Source: JBAMOY01 sp037071015
Lineage (GTDB): Bacteria > Bacillota_I > Bacilli_A > RF39 > UBA660
Assembly: GCA_037071015.1 (NCBI GenBank)
Contig: JBAMOY010000001.1
Location: forward strand, 992,001-1,056,000
DNA: 64,000 nt
Reading direction: 5' to 3'
Below the pieces are notes generated by a model that saw only the letters and a program-made list of their open reading frames with translations, did no database searches and was not told the DNA's origin. The translations under genes were made by a program, and so were the position numbers. Positions 7,852-17,246 of this stretch are shown here, piece by piece. The first letter of the stretch is position 1, and every line of letters starts with the position of its first letter.

Positions 7852-10087
7852 CTTCTAATTCCTCCTTACTAAGTTGTGAATAAGCAATCTCGCGATATAC
7901 TTCACAATTTTTTAATAATTCTTTATGTGTACCAATACCAACCATTTCACCTTGGTCTAATACAATAATTTGATCAGCATGCATAATCGTACTTATTCTT
8001 TGCGCAACAATTAAAATAGTACTATTTTTGGTATATTTATCTAAAGAAGCTCGAAGTAATGCATCAGTTTTATAATCTAACGCTGAAAAGCTATCATCAA
8101 ATATATATATATCAGGGTCAAGCGCTATCGCACGTGCAATAGCAAGACGTTGTTTCTGACCTCCCGAAACATTATTACCACCTTGTGAAATAGGGCTATC
8201 AAAACCATCCTCTTTTTCCTCAATAAAGTCTAAAGCCTGTGCTATTTTACTAACTTTTTTCATTTCATCATCACTTAAATTATCGTTACCTAAACGAATA
8301 TTGGTGGCAATTGTTCCTGAAAAAAGTACACCCTTTTGTGGTACATATCCAATTTTAGCCTTTAAATCTTTTAATTTTACATCCTTGATGTTAACACCAT
8401 CAACTAAAATTTTCCCACCTGTAACATCAAAAAAACGTGGAATAAGATTAATTAGCGTCGATTTGCCACTACCAGTTGACCCGATAAAAGCAGTAGTTGT
8501 CCCTGGCATTGCTTTAAAAGAAATATTTTGTAATACATCTTCCTCAGCATCAGGATAGCGAAAATAAACGTCCTTAAATTCAATAACTCCTTTTTGTTTA
8601 GGATCAAAATCTTTAGTTTCTTCTTTATCTTTAACTGAAATATCTTTATTAAAAATTTCACCAACACGTTTAACGCTAACCCAAGCTCGTGGTAACATAA
8701 TACTCATCATTGATATCATCAAGAATGACATAATAATTTGCATTGTATAAGTTATGAATGCAATTAAAGTTCCGACCTGCATTGTTCCGGCATCAACTTT
8801 ACTAGCACCTACCCAAACAATTAAAATACTAACCCCATTCATGACCAACATCATAATTGGCATCATACCCATCATAACTCGGTTGACAAATAAATTTAAT
8901 TTAGTTAAATCTTTATTAGCCTTATCAAAGCGTTTTTCCTCGTATTCTTCAGTAGCAAAAGCTCTAATAACTGGTAACCCCGTTAAAATTTCACGTGCCA
9001 CTAAATTTAATTTATCAATTAGTTTTTGAACAATTTTAAATTTTGGCATAACAATACTAAATAGAATAATAACAACACTAATTATTACTAATACTGCTAA
9101 AGCAATAATCCAACTCATGGCATTACCGCTAACTTTAGTTAAAGCACCTATTCCCATAATTGGTGCATAGATAACAATTCTTAGCATCATAACGAGTAAC
9201 ATTTGAATTTGTTGAATATCATTAGTACAACGCGTAATTAAAGAAGCTGTTGAAATTTCGTCATATTCTTTATTAGAAAATTTCATAACCTTATTAATTA
9301 CATCACTACGAAGGTCTCGGGAAAATTTAGCTGCGATACGACTTGACATGTATGTCGTTAAAATAGCAATGGCCATAGCCAAAAAAGCTAAAGCTACCAT
9401 CTTAATACCAACTTCAATAATATATGAAGTTTGAATTCTTTCAGTATTTATATCTAGTTGTTCATACTTTGTCTTAACTAAAGTAATTCCCATTTGATTA
9501 ACTATACTATCTTCAATATCGGCAAATTTAGCTTTTACTGTCTCAACAATTTCCATTCTTTTTTCTTGTGGCAAACGTTTAACCACATCTAAAATAGACA
9601 TTCCTTCCGGTAAATTATCTTGCATTGACTTAAAGTCATCTGGTAAATAGTCCATTAATTTATCATTATGGGAATCCATTAATGAAACCATTAAAAACGG
9701 ATAAATCGTAGTATCAGCTAATTTCTCCCGTTCTTCAGTTGTTAAATCGTTAATTATATACAAATCTTCATCAGCTAATTTAGGATACTTTTTCAAATAT
9801 TTTTTATATTCAACTTTTGGTAAACTATTCTTACTAATTAATGAATAACTACCTTTAACTATATTTTGATCATCCTCATTCATAAAAAGCAATAAATTAT
9901 CTCGCGTAGCAGCATCCATTACTTCTAAAACATTATCTTCGATACCGCCCTGTTGAATTCCAACATTAACAATATCAGCAGTATAATCTGGTAAAGCCAA
10001 ATCACACATTGCTTGGAAAAATAAAAGAACAATAACTGTCAATATTGGTATCAATGATTTGCTTAAAATTTTAAATACTCTTTTCAT
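7844..10087 (-). CDS. ABC exporter half-transporter, subunit with degenerate catalytic motifs
   Basis: 747 residues. TM1 (about 10-33) is followed by a roughly 165-residue extracellular insertion (about 45-210, helical and charged) before TM2; the remaining exporter core and NBD follow. The NBD has Walker A GSTGSGKST and canonical signature VSGGQ, but Walker B ends FDDS (Asp for catalytic Glu) and the H-loop His is Gln (VAQRIS). It therefore donates a good signature and a non-catalytic Walker site to the heterodimer with the 611-residue partner. First gene of a two-gene operon. Confidence 0.93.
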   Translation of the reverse strand: MKRVFKILSKSLIPILTVIVLLFFQAMCDLALPDYTADIVNVGIQQGGIEDNVLEVMDAATRDNLLLFMNEDDQNIVKGSYSLISKNSLPKVEYKKYLKKYPKLADEDLYIINDLTTEEREKLADTTIYPFLMVSLMDSHNDKLMDYLPDDFKSMQDNLPEGMSILDVVKRLPQEKRMEIVETVKAKFADIEDSIVNQMGITLVKTKYEQLDINTERIQTSYIIEVGIKMVALAFLAMAIAILTTYMSSRIAAKFSRDLRSDVINKVMKFSNKEYDEISTASLITRCTNDIQQIQMLLVMMLRIVIYAPIMGIGALTKVSGNAMSWIIALAVLVIISVVIILFSIVMPKFKIVQKLIDKLNLVAREILTGLPVIRAFATEEYEEKRFDKANKDLTKLNLFVNRVMMGMMPIMMLVMNGVSILIVWVGASKVDAGTMQVGTLIAFITYTMQIIMSFLMISMMSIMLPRAWVSVKRVGEIFNKDISVKDKEETKDFDPKQKGVIEFKDVYFRYPDAEEDVLQNISFKAMPGTTTAFIGSTGSGKSTLINLIPRFFDVTGGKILVDGVNIKDVKLKDLKAKIGYVPQKGVLFSGTIATNIRLGNDNLSDDEMKKVSKIAQALDFIEEKEDGFDSPISQGGNNVSGGQKQRLAIARAIALDPDIYIFDDSFSALDYKTDALLRASLDKYTKNSTILIVAQRISTIMHADQIIVLDQGEMVGIGTHKELLKNCEVYREIAYSQLSKEELEDE

Positions 10088-10160
10088 ATAATCTCCTTTC
10101 TACACTCAAATAATTTTAAAACTAAAATATGGGAATATTGTGGGAAAACACGAATTATTA

Positions 10161-10616
10161 TTATAATTCGTGAATTAACGATTCATATAATATATCCACA
10201 ACGTGATTAGTTGGTTCTAATTGATATTTTTTCATCAAACGTTCAATCACATCGTCAGTATTATCTATATTCAAATATTTAAAAATGGATTCCTTTGAGT
10301 TATTAATATTTTCTAAATAATTATGTGTATACTCGTTATCAATAATTAACAAAGGAAGACTAGCAATCCATTTTTCAAATGCCTTTAAAATATCTTCACT
10401 ACTATCAACGTAATTAAAATTATCTTTATCATAACTAATCAAATCCATAAAATCTCTATATGGAATTAAGTCCTCTTTAAGACGATAATCAAAACGATCC
10501 TCTAATTTTAAACCTCTAATTTTCAAAGCTGATAATTGAACAATTACTCCGTTTTCAGGATTTAATGCAGTTGGTATCAACTCTAAAATAATATACTTAT
10601 CTTTCTTTAAATTCAT
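10161..10616 (-). CDS. Degenerate DnaQ-fold (exonuclease-like) protein
   Basis: 151 residues. The layout follows the RNase T/DnaQ exonuclease fold: YIILELIPTALNPENGVIVQLSALKI corresponds to the usual hDxETTGLNP..IIEIGAVK, and ASLPLLIIDNEYTHNYL to the usual aHNa.FDhgFL. The DEDD residues are altered: DxE is ELI, the second Asp is His, and the final HxAxxD block reads NHVVDILY. It is thus probably not a nuclease but a pseudo-enzyme or binding protein. Stands alone, with an RBS (AAGGTGG) before the ATG at 10616. The fold call is inferred from the pattern only. Confidence 0.55.
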   Translation of the reverse strand: MNLKKDKYIILELIPTALNPENGVIVQLSALKIRGLKLEDRFDYRLKEDLIPYRDFMDLISYDKDNFNYVDSSEDILKAFEKWIASLPLLIIDNEYTHNYLENINNSKESIFKYLNIDNTDDVIERLMKKYQLEPTNHVVDILYESLIHEL

Positions 10617-10641
10617 ATAACCACCTTATCAATTATATCAC

Positions 10642-10668
10642 AATAAAAAAACCAATTAAGGTTTTTTT
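10642..10668 (-). terminator. Terminator of the BRO-domain pseudogene
   Basis: Short AAAACC / GGTTTT stem with AATTA loop and a long T-run on the minus strand immediately after the stop at 10667. Confidence 0.65.
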
Positions 10669-11557
10669 ACTTTTTTCTTAACACAAATTCTTTAGTCTTT
10701 GCATCAAACAATATCTCTTGATTTCCATCTAAATAATTAGCCAATTTTATTTCATCAATAAAAGTTTGAGTATCCTCAATTAAATCGCCACTCATATTTA
10801 ATTTACCACTTATAACAATATCATTATCACCAATATCTAAAACCGTTTTCACTTGATCAATATCTGGTACTGTACCATATCCATCTTGCCAACCATCCTT
10901 GTCAAATACTATGGTTTCTTGAACAGCAAACATAATCCTTCGCAAAAACGAAGGATGAGCCATTGGAAAATAACAAATATTAGGATCAATTTTATCATCT
11001 GAACTTTTAGATATTTCTGTAGAAGATACTTCAGCAAGCATATTTAATACTAACTCCATATTAGTCATATTATCTCTTAAGTTTTCTTTCTTGAGGTTTT
11101 TTAATTCTTTATACTCTTTTACAGAATAACCTTTCCTCTTGTATGTTTCAAGAGCACGATTGATAGTAAGTTCTGGATCGTATTCTTCATCTATTCTTTC
11201 CTTACCAAGCCATGCAAGTCATAACTTAATTGGTTCTGCTCTTTTTGAAGGAATAGATTCAATAAGTCTAAACATACCCCCAATATCCACGACATCTGTC
11301 ATACGATTATTACCATCTTTAGCTGGTAATTTGAACTGTCTAGTAATACTAGACGTTTCAAATTGCTCTTCTTTTAATAATTTATTTTTCAACCAATTCC
11401 AATATTTTCTTGGTTCAGCACTATCAGTTAAGACTTCAATTATATCAACCACGCTAATGTAAAATTTTTCTTCATTACTATTCCAAATAATTCTACAAAA
11501 TACTACATATCTCGCAAATACTTTCTCTACTATTTTTAATTCATTTTTTATTTTCAA
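10667..11557 (-). pseudogene. BRO-N/DinD-like protein interrupted by one in-frame TGA
   Basis: A single frame of 296 codons spans the region except for TGA at 11221-11219. The N-terminal 112 codons match the BRO family N-terminal domain: IWNSNEEKFYISVVDIIEVLT, EPRKYWNWLK, ITRQFKLPAKDG and RLIESIPSKRAEPIKL. In intact relatives the next residue is Trp, exactly where TGA sits; downstream, in the same frame, comes LAWLGKERIDEEYDPEL, then the C-terminal part (10667-11068). BRO domains bind DNA and occur in phage antirepressors and DNA-damage-inducible DinD. Best read as a recent TGG to TGA nonsense mutation, since other genes here use TGG for Trp and the tRNA-Trp at 59569 reads only UGG. Confidence 0.8.
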
Positions 11558-11614
11558 AACATCCTTGATTTATGCATTTTTTTATTTAAATTATAAAGCC
11601 AAAATTATTACATT

Positions 11615-11947
11615 TTAATCTTTTTTTGTTGATTTTACTAAAAATATCCTTTTAGTAAACCCTCCCCTTTTTGATCTCTTTTGACTCGAAGTCTCTATTA
11701 CCTTGTCTATATTTCTACCTTCTAACTCAGAAATAGCACTTAATACTTCAAAAATGTCTGATGCTTCCTCTATAATGTCGTCCTTTGTTTTAGCAGATAT
11801 AAGTTCATTACATTCTTCTAATAATTTTTTATATAGTTCTTTTTTGTATTCATCGTCTGATAAAATTCTAATAACTGGAGTTTCTCCATCTTTTTTTATG
11901 ATATCAGGAATATTATCTCTTACTAATTTATTATATATTTTTTCCAT
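11615..11947 (-). CDS. MazG-like nucleotide pyrophosphohydrolase
   Basis: 110 residues. Begins IYNKLVRDNIPDII, typical of the small all-alpha NTP pyrophosphohydrolases found in phages and bacteria, and has the MazG metal-binding pattern ExxE ... ExxD (LLEECNELI at about 43 and IIEEASDIFEVL near 60). Expected to hydrolyse non-canonical or excess NTPs to NMP plus pyrophosphate. The C-terminal SKRGGFTKRIFL segment is also family-typical. Preceded by GGAGGT. Lies with the BRO pseudogene in an accessory-looking patch. Confidence 0.85.
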   Translation of the reverse strand: MEKIYNKLVRDNIPDIIKKDGETPVIRILSDDEYKKELYKKLLEECNELISAKTKDDIIEEASDIFEVLSAISELEGRNIDKVIETSSQKRSKRGGFTKRIFLVKSTKKD

Positions 11948-12158
11948 TTTAATACCTCCTATATAATAAGTCTTTTACTTTAATACTATTTAAATTATAC
12001 AATACATACCAGTTAGGGTAGTATAACTAAAAATATACTACACAAACAACCTATGCAATATTTTTTTCAAAAATTAGTAAAAATACCAATTTTTTATCGT
12101 TTTTTATCATTTTTTTGACCCCTACTGAATAGTTGATTTTCCCTTTGTTTATAAGGGT
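11948..12158. other. Non-coding gap with an inverted repeat
   Basis: About 210 bases without a gene. Holds an imperfect palindrome GTAGTATA-N8-TATACTAC near 12018-12041, which could be an operator or a hairpin, plus several long T-tracts. No clear terminator for rlmD. Confidence 0.4.
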
Positions 12159-13388
12159 TTATCGCTTATTTAATACACACACACATTCAACGTGACTAGT
12201 GTTAGGAAACATATCAACCGGTGTTAACTCTTTAATATCGTAACTTTCTCCTAAAATATTTAAGTCCCTAGCTAAAGTTACAGGATCACATGATACGTAA
12301 ATAATTTTTTTTGCTTTTAAATTAATTATATTTTTAATATCATGTTTATTTAAACCAGCACGAGGTGGATCAACCACAATAATATCCGGTTTTACTTTAG
12401 CCTTATCAATTTGCTTCAAAGCATCACCACAAATAAATCTAATATTATTAATATCATTTAGTATTCTATTCTGATTTGCATCTTTGATAGCGCTCTCATT
12501 AATTTCGATTCCTATGACTTCTTTACACCTGTCACTCAAATAAATGCCTATTGTTCCTGTGCCACAATACAAATCTAACAAAACTTCTTCACCAGTTAGT
12601 GAGGCATAAGATTTAATCAAATTATATAATACTACCGTTTGTTTTGTATTAACCTGAAAAAAAGACTTTGGAGAAATAACAAATTGATACTGATTAAGAT
12701 TTTCAATAATATATCCAGATCCATAAGTAGTCATACCATTTATCACAATCGTATCAGCTATATTGACAAAATAATTATTAATCTCAGTTGCTTCAACATT
12801 ATTATCTGTTTGAATATCTAACAAGATCTCTGAAGCATCATTACTTCTAACCATTAGACTCTTTATATGCCTAATAAACGGACAACAATTAAGTAATTTT
12901 AAAACTATATTAGCCTTATCATTTATTATTTTACAATTATTTACATCGATAATATGGTTCGTCCCTCGCTCATAGAACCCCACCTTATTATCGAACTGAA
13001 ATGTTACCTTATTTCTGTAATTATATTGTAATTTACTCCCGATTATAGGATTAATTTGAAAATCATAATGACAGAACTTATGCATGATTTCCTTAATCTT
13101 ATTTTCTTTAAAGTCTAATTGTTGATCATATGTCAAGTGTAATAAGTCACAACCGCCACATTTATTAAAATAAGGGCAACAACTACTAACACGTTTTTCC
13201 GATACATCTATAATGCTTTCAACATGAGCCTCGGCAATATTTTTTTTGAGTTTATCAACTTTAACTTTTACCACTTCACCTGGTAAAGTATTAGGAGTAA
13301 ATACCACCTTATCTTGATATCTACCAATACCACGGCCCTGATGGTCCAAATTATCAATTGTTATTTTTATAATATCTCCTTTTTGCAT
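12159..13388 (-). CDS. rlmD: 23S rRNA (uracil-5-)-methyltransferase, RlmD/RumA type
   Basis: 409 residues from the ATG at 13388, preceded by GGTGAT; ten extra codons upstream lack an RBS. TRAM domain (1-60, IDNLDHQGRGIGRY) binds RNA; a cysteine cluster CCPYFNKCGGCD near 69-79 fits the [4Fe-4S] site. The Rossmann part has LLDLYCGTGTIGIYL (SAM binding), VVDPPRAGL, and the catalytic VYVSCDPVTLARDL near the end. Converts a uridine in 23S rRNA to 5-methyluridine; in many Bacillota one enzyme modifies two sites (RlmCD), so exact targets are uncertain. Confidence 0.93.
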   Translation of the reverse strand: MQKGDIIKITIDNLDHQGRGIGRYQDKVVFTPNTLPGEVVKVKVDKLKKNIAEAHVESIIDVSEKRVSSCCPYFNKCGGCDLLHLTYDQQLDFKENKIKEIMHKFCHYDFQINPIIGSKLQYNYRNKVTFQFDNKVGFYERGTNHIIDVNNCKIINDKANIVLKLLNCCPFIRHIKSLMVRSNDASEILLDIQTDNNVEATEINNYFVNIADTIVINGMTTYGSGYIIENLNQYQFVISPKSFFQVNTKQTVVLYNLIKSYASLTGEEVLLDLYCGTGTIGIYLSDRCKEVIGIEINESAIKDANQNRILNDINNIRFICGDALKQIDKAKVKPDIIVVDPPRAGLNKHDIKNIINLKAKKIIYVSCDPVTLARDLNILGESYDIKELTPVDMFPNTSHVECVCVLNKR

Positions 13389-13413
13389 TCTATCACCACT
13401 AAATCGATTATAA

Positions 13414-13450
13414 CACAAAACAAGATTACTCTATAGAGCAATCTTGTTTA
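13414..13450 (-). terminator. Terminator of the gerA-type operon
   Basis: AACAAGATT / AATCTTGTT arms; the TAA of the last gene (13426) is inside the stem. Minus-strand stem is followed by TTTTG, a modest U-tract. Confidence 0.65.
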
Positions 13451-14538
13451 TTTTTACTTTTAAACCTTTGACGCTTAATAAAAATGGTAAAAGCAATTAT
13501 AAATATAATTCCCACGAAAGATAAACGAATAAAAGGGACAATATGATAAGTATAATTGTTAAAGATTGTATTATTTTTAAAAGCAAATGTCGAAACAAGT
13601 AGTATTAAAACGGTAATAAAAGCTGGTAAAATTCGACTTTTATTCCGAGGTTTTAATAAATTAGTAACACAATAAACACCAAAACACATACTTGCAAACA
13701 TACTAAAAATAAATTGAATAGTTAAAATATTTTCAATACGATCGATAAAATTAAAAATTTTAATACGTTTTAAAACGATATATTCAGGATATTGATAAAT
13801 ACTAGCTAAATAAATTCCCAAGTTTCCTAAAGTGAGAATAACAATAGCAAACAAAGCTAAAATACTAATTATATAGGATATCGTCATGACCCTCTTTAAC
13901 TTTTTGGAATCAACTAACTGACTTTTTGGAATAATAAGTAAATTAAAAATAGAACCTAAATTTAAACTCAAAATATAAAAAGCACCATGAAAAGGACGTC
14001 CAATGCCATTCTCTAAGAATGGTAACAAATTACTTGTTTCAAAAGTGGCTGATAACCCAAAAGCTGTAACACCAAATAGTATCATTGATAAAATAGCCAA
14101 AATGAAACTCGTACGAGCTAGTGTTTCTATTCCTTTTATATTTACATATATGACTACTATAGCAAATAATATTCCCACAACATAATTAGGTGTCTCTGGT
14201 AAAAATTGCGAAACAATAAAATTAGCTAAGTTAAACATAATATTAATCCCTAGAATCAAAACCAAAATTGCAATTACTATATTTAAACCATTACCGACTT
14301 TATTGCCAAATAATTTACATATCTTTTCACTAAGCATTAAATCGGGTTCGTACCCAACAATATAAAAATAAACCAATAAATAAATAATTCCTATAACACC
14401 TGCAATCAAAACACTTAAATAGGCATCTATCCCGCTAGCCTTAACAATCGAAAAAATACCAATTCCAGAAAAAGCAGCAATAGTAATCAATATAAAAATA
14501 GCGCCAACTTGTATACTACTTATTTTTTTACTTTCCAC
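13426..14538 (-). CDS. gerAB: Spore germination receptor, permease-like B subunit (GerAB/GerKB family)
   Basis: About 370 residues, 10 predicted TM helices, APC-superfamily fold typical of the B subunit that binds germinant in the spore inner membrane. Start taken as GTG at 14538, because AGGTGA lies seven bases upstream and would be too close to the TTG two codons earlier. The N-terminus ISSIQVGAIFILITIAAFSGIGIF and the segment LPETPNYVVG fit the family. Overlaps the end of the C-subunit gene; third gene of the A-C-B operon. Confidence 0.92.
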   Translation of the reverse strand: MESKKISSIQVGAIFILITIAAFSGIGIFSIVKASGIDAYLSVLIAGVIGIIYLLVYFYIVGYEPDLMLSEKICKLFGNKVGNGLNIVIAILVLILGINIMFNLANFIVSQFLPETPNYVVGILFAIVVIYVNIKGIETLARTSFILAILSMILFGVTAFGLSATFETSNLLPFLENGIGRPFHGAFYILSLNLGSIFNLLIIPKSQLVDSKKLKRVMTISYIISILALFAIVILTLGNLGIYLASIYQYPEYIVLKRIKIFNFIDRIENILTIQFIFSMFASMCFGVYCVTNLLKPRNKSRILPAFITVLILLVSTFAFKNNTIFNNYTYHIVPFIRLSFVGIIFIIAFTIFIKRQRFKSKNKQDCSIE

Positions 14539-15715
14539 GTTCAATCACCTTTAATAAATTACCTTTCGAAAATAAGTTAATATCCGATTCTACCTTAATA
14601 TTGATATTGCTTAAAAAATCCTCTTTATATTCTTTTTTCAATTGCTTATAATATTTAGGACTCTTTTTATAAAATAAATCTTCAAAACCATATACATCAG
14701 CATTATATTCACGATTTATCTTTTCAATTGTCGACTTAATTTGTTTTTCAATTTGTTTGTTAATCTTATCATTCAACTCTGAAATGGTTTTATTCTTTGT
14801 CAAATCCATTTTACAATTCATTTCATTTATATTAGCCTGGCCAGCAACTTTGATTGTAATTTCTGGCTTATTATTACTAGCATCTACTTCCGTTTTTGAA
14901 TTAACAACTTCTACTGCCATATAATTTTTATCGTCACATTTATAATTAACAATGGTATTTTCGATTTTATTTCGAATAAAGCCAAGATTAATGCTGTCTT
15001 GATTAGACAGATACCCTATCAATTTATCACCTTTAAAAATACCATAACCACTTAATATAACTTTAGTACTAGGTGAGGCACTCTGAATATTCTCTGTGCT
15101 TTCACCTTGTTTAATATCACCTATAACTTCAACACTAGGAAGAACAACATCATTTTTTTCATTGAGATAACTTGCTAGCAATTGCTCAAAAGTTATTGTT
15201 TCAGAGACCCCTAAAAATTGACTATCAGCAATTAAACTATCATTAATGTTTTTGGCATTCAAAGTTTCCAATGGTGTTAATATTTCCAAGACATCATAGG
15301 ACTTTGAATTTCGACTAATAATAACATTAAATTGTTTACGTGATTCAGAATCTCTAAAAAGTAAATCTAAAATATCATATATGCCTTCTTTGGCTACATC
15401 TTCGTTAATAATTAATAAACTAATATGATTTGCGTAAAGCCTTCGGGGAGCTTCTAGGACAATGTTCCGAACAGCTTGTTGTATGGTTTTACCTTTTTCT
15501 TTATAGGTAATAAATTTAGGTTGATCGCCAGATGAATTACTATCACTTCCCTGTTTTTGAGTATTCATAACTTGAATTGATACTTCGTATTCATCACCTT
15601 TTTTATCAATACCAATGGCACTTGTAATTGCTAATTGGTTTAATTCACGATAATTATAACAACCTGTCATCATAAAAATAACACCCAAAAAAAGCAATAT
15701 TTTAATTTTTTTCAT
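14528..15715 (-). CDS. gerAC: Spore germination receptor lipoprotein C subunit (Ger(x)C family)
   Basis: 395 residues from the ATG at 15715, which has AGAGGG ten bases upstream; the ATG three codons earlier is too close to it. Signal peptide with lipobox MMTGC, then the family signature NYRELNQLAITSAIGID. Body of Ger(x)C type: EAPRRLYANHISLLIINEDVAKEG, and a C-terminal helix-rich part ending FSKGNLLKV. Lipid-anchored outside the spore inner membrane, working with subunits A and B. Overlaps the A gene by 14 bases and the B gene by about 11. Confidence 0.93.
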   Translation of the reverse strand: MKKIKILLFLGVIFMMTGCYNYRELNQLAITSAIGIDKKGDEYEVSIQVMNTQKQGSDSNSSGDQPKFITYKEKGKTIQQAVRNIVLEAPRRLYANHISLLIINEDVAKEGIYDILDLLFRDSESRKQFNVIISRNSKSYDVLEILTPLETLNAKNINDSLIADSQFLGVSETITFEQLLASYLNEKNDVVLPSVEVIGDIKQGESTENIQSASPSTKVILSGYGIFKGDKLIGYLSNQDSINLGFIRNKIENTIVNYKCDDKNYMAVEVVNSKTEVDASNNKPEITIKVAGQANINEMNCKMDLTKNKTISELNDKINKQIEKQIKSTIEKINREYNADVYGFEDLFYKKSPKYYKQLKKEYKEDFLSNINIKVESDINLFSKGNLLKVIERGK

Positions 15716-17165
15716 TAGCACCATCCCTCTGCATAATTAAATTATCGGATAAATATTTACTACGATGATTTAGTTTTCTCAATGGGAACTTGATAATGCT
15801 ATTTTTCAACCCGGCGATATCAATTGGTGAGAACGGCAGTAAGTACGGTTTCCCAAAAGTATTAACACTTGATAGCTTTGCGATAAAGAAAATAAAAGCC
15901 ACTACGACTCCGATCATCCCCAGTAATGAGCCTCCAATCATAAATAAAATCCGATACCATCGTAAACTATTAATAATTTCTTGTTCTTCAAAAGGTAATG
16001 AACTTATCGCAGTAATAGCAATTACAATAATCATAATTGGTGAAACGATTCCCGCATTAACAGCAGCATCCCCTAAAATTAAAGCTCCAACAATTGATAG
16101 AGCATTCCCACTAGCGCTTGGTGTTCGTAAATCACTTTCCCGCAAAATTTCGAAACATATCATCATAATAAAAGCTTCAAAAAAAGCTGGAAAAGGAACT
16201 CCATCCCTTTGCGTAGCAAAATTAACTAATAAATCTGTCGGAATCATTTCTTGATTATATGTAACTAAAGCAATATAAACTGCCGGAGTTAATAATGCAA
16301 TCCAAAATGATAAAAATTTAATCACGCGGGTAAAAGAAACATTAAGACTTTTACCATAAACGTCCTCAATAGTTCGAAAAAAGTCATTTAAAACACTCGG
16401 TATTAAAAGAGCATATGGTGAATTATCAACAATTACTACTACTTTACCCTCTAACAAAGCTTTAGAAACAACGTCCGGTCTTTCCGTCATCTTTATCGTA
16501 GGAAAAAGACTTTTATTTTCTTTTTCAATTAAATTTTTAAGCATCGATGAATCAATGATGCCTGCTATATCTATTTTTTTTAATCGATCGCTAACCTTCT
16601 GAATTAAATCCTCTTTAGCAACACCATGAATAGATAAAATACCTACTTGCGTCTGTGTATACTTTCCGATATTAACCGTTTCAATCCACAAATCATTCGT
16701 TTTAATTCTTTTTTTTATTAAACCCAAATTAACTTGATAATCCTCAACAAAACCATCATGAGCCCCACGAACTGTATTCTCTGTTTCCGGAATACTAATA
16801 CCACGATTTATATTAGCTTTTGTTTCTAATACTAAACCCTGATTTTCACCATCAATCAAAATAACCGTAAAACCACGGTGTAAATAGAAACACAAATCCT
16901 GATAATTATCAATACGTTTTACCTTGAAATTACTTATGTCATTTTCAATTATATCTAACATCTTTTTACTACTAGGCATGTTATTATCAATATTAGTTAA
17001 GCTTCTAATAATAAAATCACTTATTTTATCACTCGAAGTTAAAGGTTCATTATATATAACATAAACATCGCGTTTAGCAATCTTTTTTTTGCGATAAATT
17101 ATATCTGTTAAATTATTTGTTTCCTTTTTTAATCTTTTTATAATTTGTTTGACATCTCCTAACAA
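15702..17165 (-). CDS. gerAA: Spore germination receptor A subunit (GerAA/GerKA family)
   Basis: 487 residues. N-terminal soluble half (about 20-270) contains the family stretches VILIDGENQGLVLETKANINRG and GAHDGFVEDYQVNLGLIKKRI; the C-terminal half has about five TM helices with SLPFEEQEIINSLRWYR and LPFSPIDIAGLKNSII. Subunit A oligomerises and is thought to form the ion channel. Start is a TTG with AGGTGAT just upstream. A CATAATA box at 17188-17194, about 23 bases upstream, would fit a forespore sigma-G type -10, but the -35 match is weak. Confidence 0.94.
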   Translation of the reverse strand: MLGDVKQIIKRLKKETNNLTDIIYRKKKIAKRDVYVIYNEPLTSSDKISDFIIRSLTNIDNNMPSSKKMLDIIENDISNFKVKRIDNYQDLCFYLHRGFTVILIDGENQGLVLETKANINRGISIPETENTVRGAHDGFVEDYQVNLGLIKKRIKTNDLWIETVNIGKYTQTQVGILSIHGVAKEDLIQKVSDRLKKIDIAGIIDSSMLKNLIEKENKSLFPTIKMTERPDVVSKALLEGKVVVIVDNSPYALLIPSVLNDFFRTIEDVYGKSLNVSFTRVIKFLSFWIALLTPAVYIALVTYNQEMIPTDLLVNFATQRDGVPFPAFFEAFIMMICFEILRESDLRTPSASGNALSIVGALILGDAAVNAGIVSPIMIIVIAITAISSLPFEEQEIINSLRWYRILFMIGGSLLGMIGVVVAFIFFIAKLSSVNTFGKPYLLPFSPIDIAGLKNSIIKFPLRKLNHRSKYLSDNLIMQRDGANEKN

Positions 17166-17212
17166 TTTATCACCTTATTTCTATAATTATTATGGTATAT
17201 TTTTCCCAAAAT

Positions 17213-17246
17213 ATAAAAAATAATCCAATTAAATTGGATTATTTAT
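17213..17246 (-). terminator. Terminator after the 270-residue membrane protein gene
   Basis: AATAATCCAATT / AATTGGATTATT arms with A-rich flank giving T-run on the minus strand; lies between the upstream gene's stop (17243) and the ger operon. Confidence 0.8.

Noticed and set aside
8301..9029. Plus-strand frames inside the ABC exporter genes
   Set aside because: Shadow frames over strongly conserved NBD and TM coding sequence on the minus strand.
10667..11557. Mycoplasma-type code (TGA as Trp) for the whole genome
   Set aside because: Only one gene has a TGA at a Trp site; all other Trp codons checked are TGG, tRNA-Trp is CCA, and TGA ends two genes at terminators.
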